From: Zarea fungicola
Lineage: Eukaryota; Ascomycota; Sordariomycetes; Hypocreales; Cordycipitaceae
Reading direction: 5' to 3'
Assembly (NCBI GenBank): GCA_900169235.1
Contig: FWCC01000023.1
Coordinates: 124,001-188,000, forward strand
Length of the DNA: 64,000 nt
Both the position numbers and the translations under genes were made by a program. Below, piece by piece: positions 22,160 to 33,934 of the stretch. The first letter of the stretch is position 1. Each line of letters begins with the position of its first letter. A model generated the notes under the pieces. That model did not search any database. It saw only the letters and a program-made list of their open reading frames with translations, and was not told the origin of the DNA.

Positions 22160-23681
22160 TAGCACAGCACGCAGACCACCCAAAAAGGTTACTACACAAA
22201 AGAAGTCTGCGTCAGTTGATATCTCATCCCATATTGCCATACAATGAAGCGTTTTTCTCGCCATCAGCACCCGCTACAGTAAATGTGAAATCGTCGCTGG
22301 GAACCGTATATTGATTTCAATATAAGGGCGTGTGGTTGATCTCCCTAGGTCACCAAGCCTTGATCCATTAAAGTCCACGATGCGCAATATGTGACCTGAA
22401 AGAATACAGCTGTGCGGCTCAACTTGGTCCCTGGCTCTTCATATCGGCCGAATCCGTAACATTGCCCGCGGTATCATATAATACATAGTAACTAATCATT
22501 TAGTTACAAGCCTAGATTTTGGGCACTATATACCGCCTACACTCGGCCCTATTTCAACACCGATTTCAGCTGGATGCTGAGATGTGGCTGGTCGACTTGT
22601 TTGAACTCTAACTTGAATAGGCACTTGCGTAATATTTTTCTTTTTAAAAGTCCCACCCGTGTTCATTTTAGCCAGCCGCATACACAACCATACCAGGGTG
22701 ACTTGTCATGAGTTTGAGCACAGGACTACGGCGATCATGTCTAATGCTGTGGGTTGCAAATGCTCGCTAACAGCAGCCAGCTCGGGGACCAGTTTGAGGT
22801 GTCGGGGCCCGGTAGACATGGCCTTAGCCGATCCACAGCAGGATTTCAGCTTTCTATAAATGTCCAAGTCACCTAGATACATTATTTTAAGGGTCATACT
22901 ATAACTAGCACTGCTAGTGTTGAAACAAGGTGGAATACGAGATCTCAGCTACACTCGAAGCCACAAAATATAGTGTTAGTGAAGCTGACTCCAGTCCAAG
23001 AAATTCTGTTTGGTCTATAGTTGTAACGCTAGCGGGATCGACAAGAGACAGCACTACAGCTCTTCCGTTAGAGCTAACGAGTACACATGCAAGTGTCACG
23101 CAGAGCCGATACTAGTTGTCACTGCTGATTCAGGTCAAGCAGCACTTCCTACGAGGCATGGCTGCTGCCGCAGCAGGCTTCCGTCAGTCAAGGCCGTGAC
23201 CGACAGCAGCCTACCGCCAATATAAAGTCATTACAGGATCTAAGGAGGAAAGAGAGATTTTCCTATTTATTATTTACTTTTTCCCTTGTTCACACTCCTT
23301 CAGGTAGCCCTGGCTAATGTAAGCGGATCGGGACGTGTGAGGCGACCTGGGGCGGGGCTGTTCAGGGTTGTGAAGCCATAGGGAGCTGCTCATGAATAAA
23401 AACGTGGTTTCCAGCATTTTCAAGCACCCTTCGTGCAGTAGCTGCACCAGCAGCAGCAGTAGTTGAGGCTCGCCTGGTGCGAGCCTTCAAGAGTTGTATT
23501 GCGCAGCTGGTCAATGCAAAATCGTGAGAAAATAACCTCTGCAAGAGGAAGTTTTGCAATGTCATGTCATAACGTAAATAGACAGCTATCATCTAAACGT
23601 CTTAAAATGACAACAACGCAGCCTGCTAAGCAGATTGTAAAAACATCTGTTGATATATACCAAGTCCAATCCCAGCAACAG

Positions 23682-23966
23682 CTAACTGTTGCATTTTCCT
23701 CCCTGACAGCTTCTTTGCTTTGTATAATGCTGTACAGTCGTGGCATGCTTAATATAGTAGTCAAGCTTCGCCTGGTATCCCTGTGGCACAGGGTTTCCTG
23801 AGCTAACTAGTTCTGCCATACGCTCATTGCTAATAATATATATAGTTCCATTGCCAATTAACCCTGGATGAGCCTGAACATTCTCGAGCTCCCTAATAGA
23901 TGTCCTATCCTTTGTGCTAGCCATGTATGCACTGGGCAATGTCTCGCTCCTGAATAGATAGATCAA
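23682..23966 (-). CDS. Hypothetical small protein or exon fragment, 94 aa
   Basis: Open frame whose middle (HPGLIGNGTIYIISNERMAE, then GYQAKLDYYIKH) has a natural amino-acid mix and looks more like protein than the surrounding frames. No family recognised, no splice partners found, and no TATA element seen. It may be a real orphan gene, an exon of a decayed gene, or chance. Confidence 0.25.
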   Translation of the reverse strand: MIYLFRSETLPSAYMASTKDRTSIRELENVQAHPGLIGNGTIYIISNERMAELVSSGNPVPQGYQAKLDYYIKHATTVQHYTKQRSCQGGKCNS

Positions 23967-24258
23967 CGTCTGGTTTCAAGCACTTTTCAACTATGTCTGT
24001 GGTTAATACTCACGCTATATAGTTATCGTCACCCAGGAAAGAGTTTGTAGTACCTCTGTTGATACTGAGAACACATACCATGTCTGAACAGAGGTGAGCA
24101 AAAACTTTCCGACGTATTCGCCACAATACGTATTCGAGGTCTACATGCTTACATAATCCAGTTCGGTGCACTGCTGCATCACCACAAGTGGCATGTTCTC
24201 ACTCACCCCTTTCAAGTGCCTACTCAATGTCAGCTGAAAAGGTCACATTTTACTAAGC

Positions 24259-24429
24259 ATGGAATATCCTTTCGCCAAATATGAGCATGGTGTGGAGTTC
24301 ATGAGTGAAGTGAGGAGAAAGGAGATTCTTACAGAGGAGGAGTTTGAGATGATCGCGTATGAAACGCAGCAAGATTGCTTAAAATCAAAGAATTCGAAAT
24401 TTGAGGGGCTAGTCTTCTGCTTTCATTAG
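24259..24429 (+). CDS. Hypothetical small ORF, 56 aa
   Basis: ATG at 24259 to TAG at 24427. The product is highly charged (FMSEVRRKEILTEEEFEMIA) and helix-prone, like a fragment of a larger protein. No homologue recognised and no upstream exon found. Listed as a candidate relic or micro-gene only. Confidence 0.25.
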   Translation: MEYPFAKYEHGVEFMSEVRRKEILTEEEFEMIAYETQQDCLKSKNSKFEGLVFCFH

Positions 24430-24878
24430 TGTGAGGCCGTATCTTTTATTTTCTGCACTCATTTGATGAATGTTCTACATTTAGTTACAGTCCAGATTAT
24501 ACTGAGAACCAGGTCTAAGTCCATAGAATAATGGAAAAGAGGCCGTCTGAATATAAAACCATTTAGGGAAACGTCTCTTATTAGTTATTCTGCTAAGGCG
24601 GTATAGAAGTGTGCCAAACGTGGTAAGCTGACGGGGAAGCAGAAGATATGAGCTCGGGATCTGGCGCGATAACCATCCTATTGATGCGATTGCTATTGGC
24701 TGGAGAGAGCCAACCTCCGTTGTCAGCACCTGAAATACTTTAGCCAAAGTCCTCTGACTCATTCATGAGCGTATTACATTGAGTTGGACCTTGCTTTCAG
24801 GACATCGCTCTGAGAAATGAAAGCATAGTTCAATTCCCCTCAGTGAGCCTCTCGACTCCGAACTACGGCACTTTCAGC

Positions 24879-26831
24879 CTATGGTGACTCGTTTGGTTGA
24901 ACAGAGAAACGACCTTTTGATCGAATCTTGCTGCCGTACCTGAAAAATAGGTACGGAAAGGGTATCATGGCAACAGTCAAGAAGGCCAGAATCGAGGATG
25001 CCCACTGGAGACCCAGACTATGATACATCTGATCTCCAAAAAGTGGAAACACAGCTAGGAACAAGCATTAGACTCTAGACGTGAATAACTGTTTCAGTTC
25101 GAAGTATTGTAATGTCTTACCTGCAAAAAGGCATCGCACCAATGCGTTGGCAGCCAATGCGCTCGCAGCGTATTCGCCATACGCATCAACCTATTCTCTG
25201 TCAACAAAACGCCAAAAACGCGAGCCATCGGGACAGAGGAGGCATTAGATGTACTAACTAGAAACGTATAGATACCAGTGAAGACAAGTATATTACTGGA
25301 CACTTTGGAGTTAGTCCTCGTTGGTCTTGCCGCGGGCTTCCAGCCGTCGTTGTAAGTTAAAACCTTGAACACACTCACCCTGCACCAAAGAGACCAGATC
25401 CAATGATGGGAACCACCCAGTGAATCGAAGGATGCGTTGTCCACGCAAACATAAAGAGACCCATAGGCACGATAATGGAGCCTGCTATAGCAGGCGGTAA
25501 ATGAAGCTCTGGCTTGCCTACTCCCGACTGCTGATTTTTCTCCAAGAGCCCAGTGCGAATACGAACCCATAGAGGGTCGCTGAGGGTTCCGATTACCAGG
25601 CCGACCGCGATGCCCAGGAATGATAAGCCAACCTGCCAAAGTGTAAACTTGTACAATGCTGTAAATATGATTGGGAAAGCTCCGAAGAAGAGATACAAAA
25701 TTCCGAGTAGAATAGCAGAGTATATACACAGGCTGAGGCATATGGGTTCAAAGAAGAGTAGTTCGAATGGTCGTCGGAGTGATCGGGAAACGGTCTGATA
25801 AAGAGAACGCTTTGTTTTCTCACAAGGTGCCATCCACCGTGTGTCACCTGTAGATTCTCGAAGTGTTTTTGCCTTCTCACGGATTAAAATAGGATCTATC
25901 AAAGTAGAATTAGTCTCTTGTTCATTTTTCAGCGAGGTAGCAACCGAAATTCTATTTGGGTACAGTATCTTACGATATGTCTCTGGGACAAGTAGAATGA
26001 TTGCTACCAGCAAAGCAAACGCCCAAATAATCATGACATAATAGGTCCATCTCTAGTCGAGATTGTAATTGATGAAGCCACCCAGCACAGGTCCGATACA
26101 AGGTCCGATGAATGTGAAGACTGAATAGACAGCCATTGGAAAATGCAGTTCTTCTTTAGAAAACAGGTCGCCGACAGTTCCGCCCGAGACCGCAAGAAGG
26201 GCGCTGCCGGAAAATCCGGAAAAAAGCCTCCCAAGGATGATGGTTCCGATGTTGCGAGCTACAGCTTGTGGAATAATCCAGACGACATACAGGCTCCAAG
26301 CCACCAGGTAGATGGGGCGTCGGCCGTAGAGCTCGCTCATTGGACTGAAGCATAACGGACCGAATGCGATTCCTAGAACATATGTAGATAGCCCTAATGT
26401 AGAGAGAATCCTGGAATTGCCGAATTCGGCCTCCATTAGATCGTAGGTACAGGTATAGATTGAGCTCGCCCCGGTCCTGCATTGGGAATTTAGTGTGGTT
26501 CACTTCTGTATCGAGAAGTATATAGGTAACCACTCACACTGTGAGACCTGACATGGATACAATAAGGACTATTGACCACTTTTTTGCTTGAAAGAAGCTT
26601 CGAGGATTCAAGGGATCGTTGTCGCCATCGTACCAGCCTACTTGAAATATGTCTGTCGTAGATGGTGTCGTTGTCGGGCAGTTCGTTGCAGAGACATCAT
26701 GCGCATTCTGTGAGCGAAGACTGTTACTCTTTTAGCAATTTTATATGTAGATAATGACAGATAGCTTCGAGTACTCACCTTTCCGTCCTGCTCATCACTG
26801 TTGAGGGCGACGACAACCCGTTTCCCGACAT
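24879..26831 (-). pseudogene. MFS transporter, DHA1 (drug:H+ antiporter) type, with one in-frame stop
   Basis: Exons 26831-26779, 26720-26538, 26476-25379, 25295-25259, 25190-25121 and 25054-24879 join in frame to 539 codons. N-terminus ends in NPLNPRSFFQAKKW, typical of fungal DHA1 proteins; the intracellular loop motif SPMSELYGRRP(I) and motif C region GPCIGPVLGGFI are present, with 12 predicted hydrophobic segments in all. The one lesion is TAG at 26055-26053 in NYNLD-stop-RWTYY, where the family has a Trp (DWRWTYY); TGG to TAG equals C-to-T at CpA on the other strand. Truncation there would leave about half of the transporter. The apparent frame change near 25190-25260 is a normal GTTAGT...TAG intron, not a frameshift. 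Would have exported a toxic compound or metabolite. The neighbour TF at 27446 is a candidate regulator. Confidence 0.85.
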
Positions 26832-27445
26832 GGTCGTTGCGGGGCCTTAGACTACGCCACAGGCCAGTAACTCTGAAACGGCCGTAACAACTTTCGTTCA
26901 CAATTTGCCAAGCACAACAAAGAGATTCCTTGGACTGAGGTCTTGGGAGTGGTTGAGACGAAAGAAAGCCAAGTTGTCCGCCAAACGAGATAGTATGGAA
27001 CTCGCATTTGGTTCCTCAAGACTCGGCCGAGGTTTACTTGCGCAGAGCTCCTGCTTATTGTTCCACTGACCAGCTCGGTGCCCCCACCTTTGATGGAGTG
27101 GTTTCTGCTGAGACAACCCAGACTGACCGTCCACGGCGTGTATGCTATTAGAGCATATACTTGAACCCTACTCCCGGTTTATTCATTAGAAGGTAATTTG
27201 GAGCCAGGTCACACATATAAAAAAAACACTGTAGCCAGTCAATTCGACCCGGCCTCTTTCTTACCTGATCTCAAGGCTACAGATTACCCAGTCTCTTATT
27301 CAAATTGTACTGTGACCAGGACGTTACAAAACAACTGGAAATCGGCCGCTTCTTCCTCTTGCACACTAATTTTCGCACAATTTAATTCTGCCTACTGCTA
27401 ATCGAGCCATAAATAGGGATTGATTGTCTCCAAGACCACGAAATT
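26832..27445. other. Intergenic upstream of the MFS relic
   Basis: Promoter region of the transporter and 3' end of the next regulator, both on the minus strand. Nothing else recognised. Confidence 0.5.
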
Positions 27446-29810
27446 TTAGACTCCCGCAAAATCGCCAGCAGGCTCTCCAATAAATGCTTCCCAAAATCCT
27501 TGTCCGTTAGGAAACCCGAATTGATGGGATGCCGTTGTATGAATATCAATATCTTCACCGTCCGCCGCAGCAACGCGACGGACCATGTCCCCAATGTCGG
27601 CTTCGAGATCCATAGAGTACTCCGAGCATTCCTCCAAATTCATCAATGCATTCAGTAGCCTAACCCCCCGTCGGGCAATTGAGCTGTGCTGTTCCTCCTG
27701 GGCGATGAATTGCTTTGAAAACTCTACATAGCGACGGATCTTTGTTAGATCGTGGGTGAGGGCGCACTGGGACTTGAATAAAAGAGCTAGAACAAGTGTA
27801 ATGGCGCAGCTCATGATATGTGTCAATGTCGTCCACATCCTCCGAATAATACGTGTTTCAAGATTATCTGGCCAACGTTGAATGGCCTCAATGCTTCGCT
27901 CCGCAATCGTGACGCATGAGAGCTGCTCAGGCAAAATGTCAATAAAATGGTGCGAGACTCAATACAGAGGCTCAGAGGGGTACAGTACCTGAGAGAATGC
28001 AAATCGCCTATCCCGGAAGCTGGAAAGTTGAAAGTGACGGTGAACAGCCATAATCTGGAGCGGTAAATCAGAACTTTGAACATGTAAATACCGGAACCAA
28101 ATACTTACTCTGTTTGCAGTAAAGTTGAGAATCATGTCTGGCAGCAGGTCGACGGGAAATGTGTCTATCATTACGCGCTCAACTTGAAGCTCCTCAAGGT
28201 GTCGTAGAGGTACCTGCCATGAGCCAAAGAGGGCCTTGAGCTCCTGATCCGCCCATATTGTAGTGTCATATAACCTGAAAATGCTATCAGGGCTATCGCT
28301 TGGATATTTGAGTTTTGACATGCGGTCTTGGTGTTTCCAGTTAATTACTGACACTAAAAGACGTTAGCCAAAAGAAATTTAGTGTCTTATGTAGGATGAC
28401 TATGCACCGTGGTTGAGGTAGAGACTCCAGCTACTGGACGTGTACACGTGGTCTGGTTGTGAGAGGATGGCTCCATCTTTAATCATCCGCTGTAGATCAT
28501 CGTAGCAGTTTACAGGCATGGGCGTGTTAAACTGCTCAGGATGTATTTGGCAGATGCCTTGAAATGGAATCTCGAGCCAGTCAAAGCGGACAAGAAACCA
28601 CCACACACGTTTACGAACCTCCCGATTGATAAGTCGCTGGACACCACCATCTACTGACGTCGCAGCGCTGGTAGCCTGGTCGGGGCCTAGTCGGTGAAGG
28701 TCCAGGCATTGCGATATTCTAATAGCAGCAGATATCAGGACGCAAATAAGGTCAGACTTGTCGAAATTATAGGCGAGTTGCTGAAGCAGGCAAATCGCTT
28801 GGACAGAGGTTAACTTGTGTTTGTCCATGAATTCAGCTTCATTGAGGAGCCCTATGCTTTTATCAAACAGTACCCGAGACATGGTTTGATCTGTTGACTT
28901 GATTTCCCATGGTGTAAGTATCTTTATAGGTCCTAGTTTGCGAGAGCATACCTACTATTGGTTGCGGCAGGGACGCGAGGTATTCATGATCGATGTGATG
29001 GAGAGTTTGCTATTTACTACACTCAGTAACTGCCAGGCTAGAAATTGGGGGAATTCAGGGTCCTACAGAAAGTAATGCATAATACAGCGCCATCCATGAC
29101 TTGTCGCATTTATTACGAAGAACGTTTTCGTCGAATTCTTGTCGAAAAGTGGGCAGGTGAACCACATTATGCATCCAGGCGAGGCGCGCCTGGTGGAGAG
29201 CCAGAAGCATTCGAGCATCCTCGACGGGAAGAAAATTGTCCCATAGCTCGCTTGGGGTATTTTGTGGCATTTGCGATTGTGCCACTCGATGATCAACAGA
29301 ATCCTGACCGGCGAAACGGTTCAGCACATTGCGGCGGCCATGAGCAAGAAAGTCAAGAGCCACGGTTGCTTCAGGGGTAAGACGACTTTGAGGGGTCGAT
29401 GCGGAGGTCAATAATCGCATAAGTGTATGGTTGGTAATTTCGGGCAGTCTCTGGCCGTTTACCGGAGATGGAGGCCGGGAGCTGGTGGTACGCGCCGACG
29501 ACGGCACTGGGCAGGGGGCGGCGACTGGACTCGTTTCTGAATTTGACAGAGTTTCTTGGGGTAGACTGTCGGGCTCTAGGGAGACCGACGTAGACCGCTG
29601 GCGCGAACTTGACGACAACTGCTGTGATCTTTGACGGGCAGACCGGCGAGTGACGACGGAGACCGACTCCCTCCGGCAAGATGTCGCCTTGTTTTGCTGG
29701 ACGCACGCGCTACAGGGTATGGTTTTGGAGCATTTTATTTTTCGCTTCGCACAAGAGGTGCATGCCAAGACCATTCGCTGGCTGTTTCTCACTGGCGCTT
29801 GCTCTGTCAT
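27446..29810 (-). CDS. Zn(II)2Cys6 transcription factor, 690 aa, six exons
   Basis: Exons 29810-29067, 29009-28952, 28890-28408, 28353-28109, 28054-27989 and 27922-27446 sum to 2073 nt in frame. Zinc-cluster Cys at 17, 20, 27, 33, 36 and 45 (C-x2-C-x6-C-x5-C-x2-C-x8-C) with KRKIKC basic helix; a Ser/Arg/Pro-rich linker (about 50-125); fungal-specific domain with REVRKRVWWFLVRFDWLEI. The stop seen after ALLSVGP is inside a short intron (GTAGGA...AATAG), the weakest splice call in the model; removing it restores LHHIDHEYLASLP, a family-like block. Intact by this model. Lies just beyond the broken MFS gene on the same strand, so it may have controlled that transporter. Confidence 0.85.
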
Positions 29811-30345
29811 GCTGCAGGTTGGTGGATTTCTCAGATGTATATGGATGGGGGAAAGAAATTCTCGGCCGAGACGACGCCTACTTTTGGGATAGGTAGAGCG
29901 GTCAGGGCATGGCTTTCACTAAAGCATGGCCAGCCACTTCTGGGACAAAACTCAATATCTGCCACAGTCATGTGATGCACCAGTCATGATACTGGTCTCC
30001 CGCATCGTTAGAAACCTTTTTCGACTGTTGCTGCCAAACCCGGTTGAAAAGTGGAGAGTATGGTAGCAGAGTTATTAGAAAGGTCTCAGATGGCAATTGT
30101 TTAAGACGAAATCGAGAGCGGCGGCTAGAAGACATGGTGGTCGTTCAGTCTGGCTCAAAGGTTGAGCACAGCAAGTATACATTGATAAGAAGCGTAAGCA
30201 ATAGAGTATGACAGTAAGACCAGATACAAAACGCTACCCAATGTCAGAATGTAGACATCCAATGAGCTCTATCTTGATTTGGCGAGACTGAGTTGAATCT
30301 AAGAATTAGGTGTTTTATTTCTCTTCTTTTCGTTACCCAGGTACT
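29811..30345. other. Intergenic upstream of the third Zn2Cys6 regulator
   Basis: Promoter of the regulator and 3' end of the LOG gene. No specific element recognised. Confidence 0.5.
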
Positions 30346-31116
30346 TTACTGCATGCCCCACTGCAGGCCATAGGTGGCTGGCGAGACCTTGTACTCGCGT
30401 AGCATCTTGATTGCCTCGTCGCTCGTTTTCGCCGCCACCACAATGCTCTTATTCTTCTCACGAATAAAACCCTCCTCAGCGCCTGTGTTTATAAGATCTA
30501 GCATGCCGCGCCAAAAATCATTTACATTTAATAAGACAATACCCTTGTCATGAATATCCAACTGATTCCAGGCGATCATCTCAAAGAGCTCCTCCATAGT
30601 GCCAAAGCCACCTGGAAGGCCAATGAAACCAGAGCCGGGACCACCAGCAAATACTTCCTCGGCCATAAGTTTCTTGCGAGTATGCATGTCAGGGACAATG
30701 GTTGTTCGACCGTACTTGTATTCGTCGGGGAGGAAATGGCCGTTCTTGTTAACAGTAGTGTAGTTGTCATCGCGCTCCCACTTAACAAGGGCCTCTGGGA
30801 TGATGCCATGAACGGCGTCTGGGCCTTTGAGTTCGCAGAGTGTCTTGGCAACTTCGCCCATGAGGCCAACGGTGCCGCCTCCGTACACTTGGCTTTGTTA
30901 ATAGGTTGTTGTAGTGAGAGAGTAAACGTGGCTATCCAAGATAAAGTGCACTGCGACAAGCTTACCTAGGTCAATTTCATTGGCAGCCATGGCTCGGGCG
31001 AGAGCCCGCGCAGCCTCCAGGTACTCTGGTCTCGTGCCTGGCGATGAGCCGCAAAAGACGCAAATCTTGGTCCGAGGCACTCCAGCGACAGTAGCGTTGG
31101 CGTTTTGAGCTGTCAT
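30346..31116 (-). CDS. LOG-family phosphoribohydrolase (cytokinin-activating type), 230 aa, two exons
   Basis: Exons 31116-30966 and 30887-30346 (693 nt). The N-terminus ICVFCGSSPG (about residues 17-26), DLVYGGGTVGLMG across the intron, and PGGFGTMEELFEMIAW at about 142-157 are the three hallmarks of LOG proteins (often mislabelled lysine decarboxylase). Characterised LOGs hydrolyse cytokinin riboside 5'-monophosphates to the free base; the PGGxGTxxE motif holds the catalytic Glu and nucleotide-binding loop. Length is normal. No isopentenyltransferase is fused or adjacent in the window, so cytokinin production is possible but not shown; nucleotide salvage is an alternative role. The ATG at 31116 is preferred over an in-frame one 15 codons upstream because the conserved core follows it directly. 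Confidence 0.9.
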
Positions 31117-33934
31117 TGTCGTTGATATTCGGCGTGAATAAATTGTTAATTGACTTTGCAAAGCTATAGTAAATTCGCGGTGGGCTAGGTGTCTGGTTCC
31201 TCTGGAACTGCCTCAATGGCAAAGTTTCTTAAACGAGTTTTTTTGGCAACAGCAGTGCAGAACGCGTCGCAATGTGAACAAAATGAATACAAAAAAGTAG
31301 ACTTGTTGAAGATTTTTCTTTTGTCGTGAATTGAATTGAGCTGCTGCGCAACAGAAGAAAAGAAGGGAACGCGGGTTAAGTAGTTCAAGGTGCTTCAAGT
31401 GCGTCCGCTCCAACTCGGCCGAGATGAGGTTCATTCAGCGAGTCACGCCGCGCACTTTGTAATCCCGAGGTCGCCTCGTCGTAGCAAGGTCCCGACCCTT
31501 TTTAAGTGACTCATCGTTTGATTGCCATCAGGTCCATCATCCGATTACTTCTTGCGGGAAACGCGATTCGGTAAATAATTATTCTCACCACGACGAAATG
31601 CAGCGTTGAACCGACGTTATCCCTCAGCCCAGAAGGAGAGCAGGGCTTCAGCCAGTGACTCGCCATGCAAGAAAATTGTCTAGAAATGATTATCTGGGTT
31701 ATGAATTCTCAGCAGTGTGATTGTACAGGACATATACAGTAATAGCACAGTCGAATATAAGGGACTAGCATGAAGTCCCGGTTCATGCTGCATCAATTAC
31801 TGAACAATCGCTGATTAGGGTATCTTTGGCGTGCCGGTGTCAGTGGGTCAAGATTCGACGATGAAAATTCAGGCACGGCCGAGATAGAGGCAATATCAAT
31901 CTTTTTAGACTGGCACATCGTCATCCTTCTTATCATTCTTCGCCCTTCATCAATTATTGGGGACATCCTAATATATTAGTTAAGTGGTAGAATAGCCGAT
32001 GGAACGGCTATAAGTTGTGGCTCCAGGTTGAACCAGCGTGTTACGAATTGAATAAAGCGACGGTTCAAGGAAGTAATGGTGATAGTAGTACTTGGAAATC
32101 ATATGTACCTATTACTTGTACTTGTAAGCCGAAAGTATGACTGCAGTCGCTGATGCTATGGCTAGTACGTTGAAACTGGGATGAAAGAAAGGAGCGTTTT
32201 ATTTACAGAACCCCCTAGAGAAGTCGCTTTCATTCGTTGGACTTGCAATAATTACTGCGCATGATAACACTTATAGCTTATTGGCTGGGCTTCAGAAACG
32301 GTGGGCAATTCAAAATGAAACTCCATTTCCGCCTCGTTCTGTAAATGCAGCATTGAATTGGCTCTACCCACCCGCTGCCTATTATTATTTTATGACCAAG
32401 CCACCACTATCTCAGAATAGAGGTTGTATCCATGTATGTAACGACGGTGACTGGGATTGAAACACATTGCGAGTCCACAGATGCTTCGCCATCAGCAAGG
32501 TGCTGGCATGTAACAGCAACAGCTTGGTTTTTTAAAACAGTGTATAAACCTTCTATTTTCAAGTTACTAGTTTTCATCATGTTAAGGACTCCATGTGCAT
32601 TAGAACTCTAGGGCTCCCAGGAAGATATATGTGTGACATAACTGTGTAGCACAAGTACAGTTCAACTGAAGCCCAGTAAGCAGCGGAAAAAATTGGGAAA
32701 ATGCTATAGGGGCAAGGTAGAACAATCCAATTGACTTATATTAACCAACCAACAAAGTAAATAATGCTTCTTTGATACTCACTTCCGATATTAAGCTCCC
32801 TAGTGAGAACTGGCAGCTCTATCGCTTGAGATCATCGTTGCGACCCGGGTCTCGTTTACGCAACAAGAAATTTGGCCCCACACCGGTTATTCTAAAACCG
32901 GGTCAGTTACCATACAACCTTGTTGGCAAAAAACGGACTGCGCAAGCAGTACACTAAGAACAGTATAGTTTATAAAGTTTATCGCCATCTGCCGAAGAGA
33001 AAACACTTTTCGGCGAAAGGAATTTCAGTAAATATACATCGGTACATACATCTCAGTATATATACTCAGTTAAAGTATTTCTCAGGTAATGATACAGGAA
33101 AAATCATCTTTGCTACGATTGCATACATATGGCAACTTGTCCTGTTGTGACTTCTAGTGAGTCTCTTGTGAATAGCATTGGCGAGGTTAACGCGTAGCCT
33201 TGACACGAAAACTTTGTAGACCCGCTGCACCACTGTACCTCTTGCTGCACATGCTAATAGTAGGAATTACGAGCCTGCTGGCGGTCTTTACAGTTAAGAG
33301 CAGACAGAACCCTGTTATTTCTAACACGCACCGAGTTATTCCTGACTCCTAGCAGGTCTGACAAATTGTCACTAGCTAGCTCATTGCTCGCCGGCTAGCT
33401 TCCTTACCAACTAGCTCATCAGTAACGAACTGACTCAGTTGCTAGTCCACTGACTAGCCTGAGTGGCTGGCTAGTTGACTGGTTGATTTGTGGACATGAT
33501 TTTTTTTTTTTTTTTTAAAATGGCATGGGGTTTTGCAGGTATACGGTCGTGTGCCTTGGCTAATGTGCGACCGTACCCATACCTCTCCAGCTAATAGCGA
33601 CCAATACTCTCCTCGCAGCTGGAGCTTGCTGGACGATTGATGGGCCTTCGCCGATCAGAACTAGTGGGAGTCCAGTAACAGTATCCTAGTGCCTCCAATG
33701 TACATAACTATAGGGAATTGTGGCTTGTTGAAACGAGTAAATATAGTGCAGTATTCCAAATTTTGCATTTCACCTGGAACCGGCAGGGTAACTTTACTCT
33801 GATGGCTGACTCAGGAGTTACCTGAGAAGTAATATAAAGCGGGAAAATGGAATATTAATGCTAATTTTTGTAACAGTCTCCAACGGTTTTCTTCCTCCAA
33901 CTACAGCACAGCTCCCGACCACCAATCTGTCACC
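31117..33934. other. Long gene-poor region between LOG gene and SDR relic
   Basis: About 2.8 kb with no convincing gene. Contains scrambled TAGC/CTAG words at about 33350-33490 and a 17-base T run at 33500-33516. Open frames of 60-76 codons around 32772-33150 have no recognisable motif. Confidence 0.5.
33350..33516. repeat. Scrambled CTAGCTAG/GACTGG low-complexity tract and poly-T
   Basis: Short words CTAGCTAG, ACTAGCTCA, GACTAGC, GGCTAGTTGACTGG recur irregularly over about 140 bases, then a run of 17 T. Similar in style to 4930-5095. Confidence 0.5.

Larger units (their letters stand above)
21318..24258. other. Long gene-poor region
   Basis: Nearly 3 kb without a convincing gene. Holds a degenerate 125-base tandem duplication (21917-22159) and one open frame with coding-like composition (23682-23966, minus). 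The rest is AT-rich, with no splice-consistent gene model found. Confidence 0.5.

Noticed and set aside
25191..25258. Frame change near the end of the MFS gene
   Set aside because: Explained by a GTTAGT...TAG intron; only the single TAG at 26053 remains as damage.
29010..29066. Stops inside the third Zn2Cys6 regulator
   Set aside because: They lie in a short intron; the joined model stays in frame to the end (690 residues), though this donor (GTAGGA) is weak.
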